NCBI GenBank assembly: GCA_963742405.1
Contig: CAVUMB010000010.1
Location: 1 to 64,000 of the forward strand
Direction of reading: 5' to 3'
DNA: 64,000 bases
From: JAGVSR01 sp963742405
Lineage (GTDB): Bacteria > Pseudomonadota > Alphaproteobacteria > Rhizobiales > Hyphomicrobiaceae
Each line of letters begins with the position of its first letter. Position 1 is the first letter of the stretch. The notes beneath the pieces are model-generated. The model ran no database searches and had not been told where the DNA came from. It saw nothing but the letters and a program-made list of their open reading frames with translations. This document shows, piece by piece, positions 53,445-62,438 of this stretch. The position numbers and the translations under genes were made by a program.

Positions 53445-54178
53445 GCCGGCCGGTTGTCGTTATTCCCTGCTGCACGAAGATCATCGAGGGCTACACGTTT
53501 GATGCCGTCAGCCGGAAGTATTCCGCTGCGGTGGCGGAGGTCGCTGAATGCCAGCCTTTGTTGATCCCGCTCGATGTCGCGCTTGTCGACATCGGCGCGG
53601 TGCTCGACGTGGCGGACGGCATCTTGTTTTCGGGCAGTCCGTCAAATGTCGCGCCGAGTTTTTATAGCCAAGAGGACCCCGTCATGCCGGACGCCCTCGA
53701 TCCGGCGCGCGACGCGGTCACCCTGCCCCTGATCCGCACCGCGCTTGAACGGAAGATCCCGATGATGGCGATTTGCCGGGGATTTCAGGAACTGAACGTG
53801 GCGCTCGGCGGCACGCTTCACCAGGCTGTACACGTCCAGAACGGCAAGCGCGATCATCGCGAACGCAAGGAGATGCCCCTGGAAGAGCGATGGGGGCCCG
53901 TGCACGCTTTGAACATCACCGGCAAGCTACGCGAGTGGATTGGCCAAGACGAGATTATGGTCAACTCGCTGCACGGTCAGGGATTGAAGGATTTGTCCTC
54001 TCGTCTCACTCCGGAAGCGTTTGCCGAAGACGGCCTTGTCGAAGCCGTCCGCGGCCCCGACGATCATCCGTTCTGCCTTGGTGTGCAGTGGCACCCCGAA
54101 TGGCGAGCCTCAGAAAACCCCGTGTCCGTGAAGCTGTTCCGCCGGTTTGGCAGCGCAGCAGGAGCCAAGCTGTCATGA
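53441..54178 (+). CDS. puuD: Gamma-glutamyl-gamma-aminobutyrate hydrolase
   Basis: A 245-residue class I glutamine-amidotransferase-like hydrolase. The nucleophile Cys112 is in MMAICRGFQELNVALGG. The His-Glu pair is in LGVQWHPEW, and GILFSGSPSNVAP gives the oxyanion region. It cleaves gamma-glutamyl-GABA to GABA and glutamate, the last step of the gamma-glutamyl putrescine pathway. Overlaps of four bases on both sides indicate translational coupling. Confidence 0.88.
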   Translation: MSRPVVVIPCCTKIIEGYTFDAVSRKYSAAVAEVAECQPLLIPLDVALVDIGAVLDVADGILFSGSPSNVAPSFYSQEDPVMPDALDPARDAVTLPLIRTALERKIPMMAICRGFQELNVALGGTLHQAVHVQNGKRDHRERKEMPLEERWGPVHALNITGKLREWIGQDEIMVNSLHGQGLKDLSSRLTPEAFAEDGLVEAVRGPDDHPFCLGVQWHPEWRASENPVSVKLFRRFGSAAGAKLS

Positions 54179-55528
54179 CTGAAACGTACCTCACCACCGA
54201 GCATGCGACCGAATTTCTCGCCAAAAACCCGAGCGTCCGGTGGATCGATATTTTCATGCACGATCTGAACGGCATTCCGCGTGGTAAGCGGATCCGCTCA
54301 GGCGACCTGCATGCCTTCGCCGACAAGGGCTTCATGGTGCCCTCGACCTGCTACATCATGGACATGCGCGGTTCGTGTGTCGAAGAGACCGGGCGCTTGT
54401 GGGAAACAGGCGATCCAGATCTGCAGTTCCGGGTTCTGGCTGACACGCTGGTACCGATCAACGTCGACGGCGCGACCTACGCCCAGGCCGTCATGGTTCC
54501 AGTCGAGGACGATGGCGGTCTCGATCCGCGTCGCATTCTGCAGCGTCAGACAGCAGCGCTCGCCAAAATGGGCTTTCAGCCGGTGACCGCCGTCGAACTC
54601 GAATTCTACGTGAGTTCCGTATCGTCCCACGGTGCCTTCGAACTGAAGACGCCCTCTGGCCTTGTCGAAAACCCTGATTGGCAGCAGCTGTATCAGTTCG
54701 AGGAACTGGACTGCGTTGCGCCCTTCATCGACGACATCTACCGCGTCGCGGAAGCTCAAGGGCTTCCCGTCGATGCCGTACTCCAGGAAGCCGGACCGGG
54801 ACAGTTCGAGATCAACCTGAAGCACAAGAAAGATGCCGCCGGGGCCGCCCTCGACGCGCTACTCTTGAAGCGGGCTGTCAAAGCCGCCGCCCGCGCGCAC
54901 AAAATGGAAGCCACCTTCATGGCCAAGCCTCACCATGACTGGTCGGGTTCGGGCATGCACATTCACGTCTCGCTCCTCGATAACGGCGGTAAGAACGTTT
55001 TTGCCGGCGATCCGATCTCCCCGCTGTTTCGCAATGCGCTCGGCGGCTTGCGCGAGACAATGGGCGACTTCATGGCGATCTGGGCACAATCGGCGAACGC
55101 CTACCGCCGCTATCAGCCGAAGTCCTATGTGCCGATGGCGGCTCACTGGGGCTTCAACAATCGCACCGCCTCGTTGCGCGTGCTGAATTCCTCACCCAAT
55201 GCAACCCGCGTTGAGCATCGCATCGCTGGCGCCGATGCAAACCCCTATCTTGTCCTCGCAGCCGTCCTCGGCGGCATCCACCACGGCATCGTCAACAAAC
55301 TCGACCCCGGTCCGGCCGCGGAGGGAAATTGTGATGGCTCGAACGCGCCAAAGGTGCCGACCGCCTGGATCAACGCCATCACGCAGTTCCGCGAATTCAC
55401 CAGTCGCAACCGAACAACTGGGCGCGATATTCCAAAAAACCTATGCCGAGATGAAAGACGCTGAGCGTCGCGACTTCGAACGTGTCGTGACGTCCCTCGA
55501 TCACCAATGGTACGCTCGTGTTGCGTGA
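54175..55528 (+). CDS. puuA: Gamma-glutamylputrescine synthetase (glutamine synthetase family), frameshifted near the 3' end
   Basis: Ligates glutamate to putrescine with ATP. The glutamine-synthetase fold begins MTETYLTTEHATEFLAKNPS with WIDIFMHDLNGIPRGKRI, and has VTAVELEFYV, EAGPGQFEINLKHKKDA, ATFMAKPHHDWSGSGMHIHV and NRTASLRVLNSSPNATRVEH. These carry the metal- and ATP-binding Glu, His and Arg residues. The frame changes near 55403: the true C-terminus is in the next frame, TEQLGAIFQKTYAEMKDAER through HQWYARVA. This is one of only two clear breaks after 25 kb. Length ~451 residues is normal. Confidence 0.88.
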
Positions 55529-55540
55529 GGATGAATTGAT

Positions 55541-57031
55541 ATGACCTCGCTCGCCCACTTCGAGACGCTGGCCGGCCAGATCGCGATTCCCGCTCACGCG
55601 GTTATCGACGGCAAAATTGTGCCGGCCGTGTCGGGCAAAACGTTCGCCAACACGACGCCGCGCAATGGTTCCATCATCAATCAGGTTGCGGAAACCGACG
55701 CGGCCGACATCGATATCGCCGTCGCGGCAGCCCGTCGCGTCTTCGAAGCCGGCACCTGGCGGCGCATGCATTACCGCCAGAAGAAGGCGATTTTGTTCAA
55801 GTTCGCCGAATTGATGGAACGCGATGCCGAGCAATTGGCGCTGCTTGAAAGTCTCGACGTCGGCAAGCCGATCAAGGATGCGCTCGCCGTCGATGTGCCC
55901 GGTGCCATTCGCACGTTGCGCTATTACGCCGAGGCCCTCGATAAAGTTTACGGCGAGGTCGGCCCCGAAACGAATGACCGCATTTCGTTTGCCGTCCACG
56001 AACCGCTGGGCGTCATCGGCGTCATTGTCCCGTGGAACTTCCCGCTGCTGATGGCGATGTGGAAGGTCGGACCCGCGCTGGCGATGGGCAATTCGATCGT
56101 CCTGAAGCCGGCCGAGCAGTCCCCGCTGACCGCGCTCAAGATGGGCGAACTCGCCCTCGAAGCGGGCCTTCCCGCCGGCGTTCTTAACATCGTGCCGGGC
56201 TTTGGTGCGCACGCCGGCAAGGCGCTCGCCTTGCATATGGACGTCGACATGATCGCGTTCACGGGCTCCGGCCCGGTCGGCAAACTCCTGATGCAGTATT
56301 CCGGCCAGTCGAATTTGAAGCGCGTATCGCTGGAACTGGGCGGCAAGTCTCCGCAGATCGTTTTTGCCGACTGCCCCGACCTCAACGCCGCCGCCGTCAG
56401 TGCGGCCTGGGGTGTGTTCTTCAACCAGGGCGAAGTGTGCACGTCCGCCTCACGTCTTCTCGTCCAGGACGAGATCGCCGAGGCCTTCGTCGACAAGCTG
56501 CTGCAGGTCGCCCGGAAGATCATACCCGGCGATCCTTTGAGCCCGTCGACCACGTTTGGCGCAATGGTCAGCGAAGAGCAGATGAAGACGGCGCTGCGCT
56601 ACATCGGCACCGCTACGAACGAAGGCAATACCCTCCGCCTCGGCGGTAAGCGCGTGCGCGAGGAGACCGGCGGCTACTTCGTTGAGCCGACCGTATTCGA
56701 CGCCGTGCAACCGTCCAACACGCTGGCCAGGGAAGAGGTGTTCGGTCCTGTTCTGGCCGTCACGCGATTCAAGACCTCGGAAGAGGCCATCAAAATCGCC
56801 AACGGCACGGTCTATGGACTGGCCGCCGGATTATGGACGCGCGATATCTCGTTGGCCCATCGCGCCGCGCGCGAACTGAGGGCCGGGCTGGTCTGGGTCA
56901 ACGGCTGGGATGCCTGCGATATCACCATGCCGTTCGGCGGCTTCAAACAGTCGGGCTTCGGCCGCGATCGTTCGCTGCATGCCTTGCACAAGTATGCTGA
57001 CCTGAAAGCCATCTCGATTACGCTGCGTTGA
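55541..57031 (+). CDS. puuC: Gamma-glutamyl-gamma-aminobutyraldehyde dehydrogenase (ALDH family)
   Basis: A 496-residue NAD-dependent aldehyde dehydrogenase. VIGVIVPWNFPLLMAMWKVG binds NAD, the catalytic Glu is in LELGGKSPQ, and the nucleophile Cys is about 300 in VFFNQGEVCTSASRLLV. The early segment GTWRRMHYRQKKAI is typical of PuuC/gamma-Glu-aminobutyraldehyde dehydrogenases. It would oxidise the aldehyde from glutamylputrescine oxidation. No puuB-like oxidase lies in the window. gabD overlaps or abuts its stop. Confidence 0.85.
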   Translation: MTSLAHFETLAGQIAIPAHAVIDGKIVPAVSGKTFANTTPRNGSIINQVAETDAADIDIAVAAARRVFEAGTWRRMHYRQKKAILFKFAELMERDAEQLALLESLDVGKPIKDALAVDVPGAIRTLRYYAEALDKVYGEVGPETNDRISFAVHEPLGVIGVIVPWNFPLLMAMWKVGPALAMGNSIVLKPAEQSPLTALKMGELALEAGLPAGVLNIVPGFGAHAGKALALHMDVDMIAFTGSGPVGKLLMQYSGQSNLKRVSLELGGKSPQIVFADCPDLNAAAVSAAWGVFFNQGEVCTSASRLLVQDEIAEAFVDKLLQVARKIIPGDPLSPSTTFGAMVSEEQMKTALRYIGTATNEGNTLRLGGKRVREETGGYFVEPTVFDAVQPSNTLAREEVFGPVLAVTRFKTSEEAIKIANGTVYGLAAGLWTRDISLAHRAARELRAGLVWVNGWDACDITMPFGGFKQSGFGRDRSLHALHKYADLKAISITLR

Positions 57032-57045
57032 CGGAGACCGCGCCC

Positions 57046-58491
57046 ATGGACATGACCCCTGACGAATTTCCCACCTCCGCCTATATCGGCGGCGAATGGG
57101 TGACGTCGAAGGACCGGTTTGCGGTCGTCAATCCGGCGACCGGCCTCGACATTGCAAGCGTGCCGAACCTGACGCCGGCAGACGCCCGCCGCGCCGTCGA
57201 TGCAGCCAGCGCAGCCTTGCCCGCATGGTCGGCGAAAACGGCCAAGGACCGCGCCGCGATCTTGAAGCGCTGGTTCGACTTGATCATGTCGGAAACCGAA
57301 GCCCTGGCCCAACTGATGACGGCCGAGCAAGGCAAGCCGTTGGCGGAATCACGTGGCGAGGTGGCTTATGGCGCATCGTTCGTCGAATGGTTTGCCGAAG
57401 AAGGCAAGCGCGCCTACGGCCGCACGATCCCGACCACCGCCGCCTCGAAGCGTTACATCACGATCAAGCAGCCGATCGGCGTCGTCGCCGCGATCACGCC
57501 GTGGAATTTCCCGATTGCCATGATCACGCGCAAGGTGGCGCCCGCGCTCGCCGCCGGCTGCACCATCATCGTCAAGCCGGCCGAGGACACGCCCCTGTGT
57601 GCACTGGCACTTGCCAAGCTTGCCGAAAAAGCCGGTGTTCCAGGCGGTGTATTCAACGTCATCACGACCCATGACGCGCGCGGCGTCGGTGAAGTCCTGT
57701 GCGCCGACCCGCGCGTACGCAAGCTGACCTTTACCGGCTCGACCGAAGTCGGCAAAATTCTCTACCGTCAGTGCGCCGACACGGTCAAAAAGCTGACGCT
57801 CGAACTTGGCGGTAACGCGCCCCTCATTATTTTCAACGACGCCGACCTGGATCAGGCGGTCGCAGGGGCCATGGCATCGAAGTATCGCAATGCCGGACAG
57901 ACCTGCGTTTGCGCCAACCGCATCCTCGTGCAATCCGGCATCTATGACCGCTTCGCCGATGCCCTCGCCAGCGCGGCCGAGAAACTCGTCGTCGGTGCGG
58001 GCACGGGCAACGGCGTCAATCTCGGCCCGCTCATCAATGCCGAGGCCATCGCCAAGGTCGAGAGCCTGATGGCGGACGCCGTGGCCAAGGGCGGCATCAT
58101 CAAGACCGGCGGCGCAAAGGATGCGGCGGGATCGCTGTTCTATCAGCCCACCGTGCTGACCGGCGTTACGACCCAGATGGACATCGTCAGCCAGGAAATA
58201 TTCGGCCCCGTCGCATCGCTGATCAAGTTCGAGACCGACGATGAAGCGATCGAGCTTGCCAACAGCACACCGTTCGGGCTCGCCGCCTATCTCTTCAGCC
58301 AAAACATCCAGCGCGCCTGGAAAGCGGCGGAACGTCTGGAGGCCGGCATGGTCGGTGTCAACGAGGGGATTTTCTCCAACGAGGTCGTACCATTCGGCGG
58401 CGTCAAGGAATCCGGGCTTGGCCGCGAAGGCGCTGCAGAGGGTCTGGAAGAATATCTGGAGACGAAGTTCATCTGCCTCGGCGGCATGTAG
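57046..58491 (+). CDS. gabD: Succinate-semialdehyde dehydrogenase (NADP)
   Basis: A 481-residue aldehyde dehydrogenase that oxidises succinate semialdehyde to succinate. VAAITPWNFPIAMITRKVAP binds NADP, the catalytic Glu is in LELGGNAPLI, and the nucleophile is Cys287 in AGQTCVCANRILV, a typical GabD motif. AEQGKPLAESRGEVAYGASF is another GabD hallmark. The frame could start at a TTG at 57028, but ATG 57046, with GGAGA upstream, is preferred. It follows puuC. Confidence 0.9.
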   Translation: MDMTPDEFPTSAYIGGEWVTSKDRFAVVNPATGLDIASVPNLTPADARRAVDAASAALPAWSAKTAKDRAAILKRWFDLIMSETEALAQLMTAEQGKPLAESRGEVAYGASFVEWFAEEGKRAYGRTIPTTAASKRYITIKQPIGVVAAITPWNFPIAMITRKVAPALAAGCTIIVKPAEDTPLCALALAKLAEKAGVPGGVFNVITTHDARGVGEVLCADPRVRKLTFTGSTEVGKILYRQCADTVKKLTLELGGNAPLIIFNDADLDQAVAGAMASKYRNAGQTCVCANRILVQSGIYDRFADALASAAEKLVVGAGTGNGVNLGPLINAEAIAKVESLMADAVAKGGIIKTGGAKDAAGSLFYQPTVLTGVTTQMDIVSQEIFGPVASLIKFETDDEAIELANSTPFGLAAYLFSQNIQRAWKAAERLEAGMVGVNEGIFSNEVVPFGGVKESGLGREGAAEGLEEYLETKFICLGGM

Positions 58492-58497
58492 CGAAGG

Positions 58498-59745
58498 ATG
58501 AGCCCGGTGATAACAGCAGCACCTCAGAGAACGGCAACCGCGGACGACGTGGCCGGCATAGAGCCCGCCTCGCGGGCAGCGTTCGACTGGGCCGATCCGC
58601 TGGGCTTCGATGCGATGCTCACCGAGGACGAACGCATGTTGCGCGAAACGGCACGCCGGTTCGCAGCCGACAAGCTGGCGCCGCGAGTCGTCCAGGACTT
58701 TCGCACCGAGGGATTCGATCGCTCGATTATGCGCGATCTGGGCGCCATGGGTTTCCTTGGTCCCACGATACCCGAAGCTTACGGCGGCGCAGGAGTCAGC
58801 GCCGTCGCATATGGACTGATCGCACGCGAGATCGAGGCCGTCGACAGCGGCTATCGCTCGGCGATGAGCGTCCAGTCGAGTCTCGTGATGTATCCGATCT
58901 GGGCCTATGGTTCCGAGGCCCAGCGGCAACGCTTCTTACCAGCCCTGGCCAACGCCGACCTCATTGGCTGCTTCGGCCTCACCGAACCCGATCATGGCTC
59001 CGACCCCGGCGGCATGACGACCCGCGCCCGCCGCGAGACCGGCGGTTATCGCCTCGACGGCGCCAAAACCTGGATTACCAATTCGCCGATTGCCGACATT
59101 GCCGTCGTTTGGGCCAAGACTGACGACGGTCCGATCCGCGGGTTCATCGTCGAACGGGACATGGCTGGATTTTCGACACCCCGCATCGATAGCAAACTTT
59201 CGCTGCGCGCCTCCGTCACCGGCGAAATCGTGCTCGAAGGTGTGTTTGTTCCAGACGCCAATCTCCTGCCCAACGTGGCCGGGCTCAAAGGTCCGTTTGG
59301 CTGTCTGAACAACGCCCGCTTCGGTATTGCCTGGGGCGCGATCGGCGCCGCCGAAAGCTGCTGGCGCACGGCGCGGCAGTATGTTCTCGACCGCACCCAG
59401 TTCGGACGTCCGCTGGCAGCCAACCAGCTGATCCAGAAGAAACTTGCCGACATGCAGACCGAAATCGCACTCGCCTTCGGTGCTTGCCTGCAAGCGGGCC
59501 GCATGAAAGATAGCGGCCACCTCGCGCCGGAAGCCATTTCGCTCATCAAGCGCAACAGCTGCCTCAAAGCCCTCGACATCGCCCGGACCGCTCGCGACAT
59601 GCTCGGCGGCAACGGCATTTCCGACGAGTATCCCGTCATCCGTCACATGCTGAACCTCGAAGCGGTCAACACTTACGAGGGGACAGCCGACATTCATGCC
59701 TTGATCCTGGGTCGCGCGCAGACCGGCATCCAGGCGTTCGCTTAA
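58498..59745 (+). CDS. gcdH: Glutaryl-CoA dehydrogenase
   Basis: A 415-residue acyl-CoA dehydrogenase that oxidises and decarboxylates glutaryl-CoA to crotonyl-CoA. FDWADPLGFDAMLTEDERML, the CFGLTEPDHGSDPGGM FAD site, WITNSPIADIAVVWAK and the end VNTYEGTADIHALILGRAQ are all typical of GcdH rather than other ACADs; the catalytic Glu is in TYEGT. It serves lysine or cadaverine breakdown. Its presence inside a GABA-producing cluster suggests the cluster handles C5 diamines as well. Start is six bases after gabD. Confidence 0.88.
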   Translation: MSPVITAAPQRTATADDVAGIEPASRAAFDWADPLGFDAMLTEDERMLRETARRFAADKLAPRVVQDFRTEGFDRSIMRDLGAMGFLGPTIPEAYGGAGVSAVAYGLIAREIEAVDSGYRSAMSVQSSLVMYPIWAYGSEAQRQRFLPALANADLIGCFGLTEPDHGSDPGGMTTRARRETGGYRLDGAKTWITNSPIADIAVVWAKTDDGPIRGFIVERDMAGFSTPRIDSKLSLRASVTGEIVLEGVFVPDANLLPNVAGLKGPFGCLNNARFGIAWGAIGAAESCWRTARQYVLDRTQFGRPLAANQLIQKKLADMQTEIALAFGACLQAGRMKDSGHLAPEAISLIKRNSCLKALDIARTARDMLGGNGISDEYPVIRHMLNLEAVNTYEGTADIHALILGRAQTGIQAFA

Positions 59746-59759
59746 GGAGCATAAGACAC

Positions 59760-61055
59760 ATGGCCACTTCTGCCGAATTGCACGAGCGCCGGACCGCTGC
59801 CATTCCGCGCGGCATCGGGCATGCGACATCGATTTACGCTGCCCGCGCGCTGAATTCCGAAATCTGGAGCGAGGACGGCAAACGCTATATCGACTTCGCC
59901 GCCGGCATCGCCGTCACCAACACCGGCCACCAGCACCCGCGCATCCTCAAGGCCGTCGAGGAACAGATGAAGGCATTCAGCCACGTCTGCTTCCAGGTGA
60001 CGCCCTACGAATCCTACGTCCGCCTTGCCGAGCGCCTCAATGCCGTCGCACCCGTTGCAGGCCCGGCCAAGACAATGCTGATCTCGACTGGCGCCGAAGC
60101 CGTAGAAAACGCGGTCAAGGTCGCGCGCGTCCATACCGGCCGTCCGGGCGTCATCTCGTTTACCGCCGGATTTCATGGCCGCACGCTGATGGGTATGGCG
60201 TTGACCGGCAAAGTCGTCCCTTACAAGAAGGGTTTCGGACCCTTTCCCGCCGACGTCTACCAAGTTGAATTCCCCAACGCCTACCACTGCGTTTCGGTCG
60301 AACAGAGCCTCTACAGCTTGAAGAGCCTGTTCAAGCATACCGCCGATCCATCGAGCATCGCGGCCATCATTATCGAACCGGTGCAAGGCGAAGGCGGCTT
60401 CAATATTGCCCCGCCCGAGTTCCTGCAGGCGCTGCGCGCCATCTGTGACGAGCACGGCATCGTGCTTATCGCCGACGAAATTCAGTCGGGCTTCGCGCGC
60501 ACCGGCAAAATGTTCGCCATGGAACACGCCGGCGTAAAAGCCGATATCGTTACCCTGGCCAAAGGCTTGGCAGGCGGGATGCCGCTCGCCGCTATCACCG
60601 GCCGCGCCGATATCATGGATGCCTCCGGCCCCGGCGGCCTCGGCGGCACCTACGCCGGCAATCCGGTCGCCTGCGCCGCGGCCCACGCGGTTCTCGACAT
60701 CATCGAGGACGAAAAGTTGTGCGATCGCGCCGTGGCCATCGGTACGATCATGATGGACCGCTGCCGCGAACTCGCCAACCGCTCCAACCTCAACTGCGTC
60801 GGCGACGTCCGCGGCCTCGGCGCCATGTGCGCTGTTGAATTGGTCAAGGATCAAAAAACGCATGAGCCCGCTCCGCAGTTGACGCAGGCGCTGCTGAAGG
60901 CCGCCAACGCGCGCGGGCTCATTCTCTTGTCGTGCGGCACCTACGGCAACGTCATCCGTTTCCTCTCGCCGTTGACGGCCAGCGACGAGATCGTTCGCGA
61001 AGGCATGGACGTTTTTGAAGCGGCCCTCACCGAGGCCGTGACTCAAACCTCGTAA
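59760..61055 (+). CDS. gabT: 4-aminobutyrate aminotransferase
   Basis: A 431-residue class III aminotransferase turning GABA into succinate semialdehyde with 2-oxoglutarate. Motifs are RYIDFAAGIAVTNTGHQHPR, STGAEAVENAVKVARVHTGR, IIIEPVQGEGGFN, VLIADEIQSGFARTGKMFA and the PLP Lys268 in VTLAKGLAGGMPLAAI, all of the GabT type. It starts 14 bases after gcdH. The enzyme may also take 5-aminovalerate, which would feed the glutaryl-CoA branch. Confidence 0.92.
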   Translation: MATSAELHERRTAAIPRGIGHATSIYAARALNSEIWSEDGKRYIDFAAGIAVTNTGHQHPRILKAVEEQMKAFSHVCFQVTPYESYVRLAERLNAVAPVAGPAKTMLISTGAEAVENAVKVARVHTGRPGVISFTAGFHGRTLMGMALTGKVVPYKKGFGPFPADVYQVEFPNAYHCVSVEQSLYSLKSLFKHTADPSSIAAIIIEPVQGEGGFNIAPPEFLQALRAICDEHGIVLIADEIQSGFARTGKMFAMEHAGVKADIVTLAKGLAGGMPLAAITGRADIMDASGPGGLGGTYAGNPVACAAAHAVLDIIEDEKLCDRAVAIGTIMMDRCRELANRSNLNCVGDVRGLGAMCAVELVKDQKTHEPAPQLTQALLKAANARGLILLSCGTYGNVIRFLSPLTASDEIVREGMDVFEAALTEAVTQTS

Positions 61056-61101
61056 ACCGCACCATATTTTAGGGGGAACTCGATCTCCCGGAGATAGCGA
61101 C

Positions 61102-62424
61102 ATGAACGTGCAGTTGAAGACCAACGATCTCGAAGCCTTTTGGATGCCATTCACCGCCAATCGGCAGTTCAAGAACGCGCCGCGTCTGTTCGCGCGCGCC
61201 GACGGTGTCAACTACTTCACGCCCGACGGCCGCCGCGTGCTCGACGGGACGTCCGGTCTGTGGTGCGTCAACGCCGGTCACTGCCGCCCGAAGATCGTCG
61301 CGGCCATCAAAGAGCAGGTCGAGACGCTCGACTTCGCCGGCACGTTCCAAATGGGACACGTCAAGGCGTTTGAAGCCGCATCCCGCCTCGTCAACGTCGC
61401 TCCCGAAGGGTTCAACCACGTCTTTTTCACCAACTCCGGTTCAGAGTCGGTCGAGACCGCGTTGAAGATGGCCCTCGCCTATCACCGCGCCAAGGGCAAC
61501 GCGGCCAAGGTTCGCCTCATCGGCCGCGAACGCGGCTACCACGGCGTCAACTTCGGCGGCATGTCGGTCGGCGGCATGGTCAACAATCGCAAGTGGTTCG
61601 GCGCCCTCGTCGCTGGCGTCGATCATCTCCGCCACACCCATGATCTGGCGCGCAACGCCTTCTCGAAGGGCGAACCAGAGCATGGCGCCGAACTCGCCGA
61701 CGATCTGGAACGCCTGGTCGCCCTGCATGACGCCTCAACGATCGCCGCTGTCATTGTCGAACCCGTAGCCTGCTCAACCGGCGTCCTGATCCCGCCCAAG
61801 GGCTATCTGAAACGCCTCGAAGCGATCTGCCGCAAGCACGACATCCTGCTCATCGCCGACGAGGTGATTACCGCGTTCGGACGCATGGGGACCGCGTTCG
61901 GCTCGGACTATTTCGGCATCAAGCCCGACATCATCACCACCGCCAAGGGCGTGACCAATGGCACGATCCCGATGGGCGCGGTGTTCGTCAACGATAAGGT
62001 CCACGGTGCTTTCCAGACCGGACCCGACTGGGTCATCGACTTCTTTCACGGCTACACCTACTCCGGTCATCCGATGGCCTGTGCGGCCGCGCTTGGCACG
62101 CTCGACACCTTTGCCGAAGAAGGTTTGATGACCCGCGCGACCGAGCTTGCGCCCTATTGGGAAGAACGCCTTCATGCGATGCGCGAGATGCCCCACGTCA
62201 TCGACATCCGCAACATCGGTCTCATCGGCGCCATCGAATTCCAGCCAATTCCCGATCAGCCAACCAAGCGTGCATTCGATCGCTTCGTGAGCGCATTCGA
62301 GAAAGGCGTTCTCGTGCGCACCACGGGCGACATCATGGCCCTCTCGCCACCGCTGATTATTACGAAATCCGAGATCGACCATCTCTTCGACGTCCTGACC
62401 GACGTTCTCACGACGACGCCGTAG
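61102..62424 (+). CDS. Beta-alanine (omega-amino acid):pyruvate aminotransferase
   Basis: A 440-residue class III aminotransferase. The N-terminus EAFWMPFTANRQFKNAPRLF, VNYFTPDGRRVLDGTSGLWC and FTNSGSESVETALKMALAYH are typical of omega-amino acid:pyruvate aminotransferases; the PLP Lys282 is in ITTAKGVTNGTIPMGAVF. It would convert beta-alanine to malonate semialdehyde, which mmsA just downstream would use. The gap to gabT is 46 bases and contains AGGGGGAACT. Confidence 0.88.
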   Translation: MNVQLKTNDLEAFWMPFTANRQFKNAPRLFARADGVNYFTPDGRRVLDGTSGLWCVNAGHCRPKIVAAIKEQVETLDFAGTFQMGHVKAFEAASRLVNVAPEGFNHVFFTNSGSESVETALKMALAYHRAKGNAAKVRLIGRERGYHGVNFGGMSVGGMVNNRKWFGALVAGVDHLRHTHDLARNAFSKGEPEHGAELADDLERLVALHDASTIAAVIVEPVACSTGVLIPPKGYLKRLEAICRKHDILLIADEVITAFGRMGTAFGSDYFGIKPDIITTAKGVTNGTIPMGAVFVNDKVHGAFQTGPDWVIDFFHGYTYSGHPMACAAALGTLDTFAEEGLMTRATELAPYWEERLHAMREMPHVIDIRNIGLIGAIEFQPIPDQPTKRAFDRFVSAFEKGVLVRTTGDIMALSPPLIITKSEIDHLFDVLTDVLTTTP

Positions 62425-62438
62425 CCGAGGCCCCCATC

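Noticed and set aside
57349..58929. A 526-residue open frame on the minus strand
   Set aside because: It runs antisense to gabD and the start of gcdH. Long mirror frames are expected in GC-rich coding DNA, and the translation has no recognisable motif.
59742..61211. A 489-residue open frame on the minus strand
   Set aside because: It is the antisense shadow of gabT, which has all class III aminotransferase motifs.
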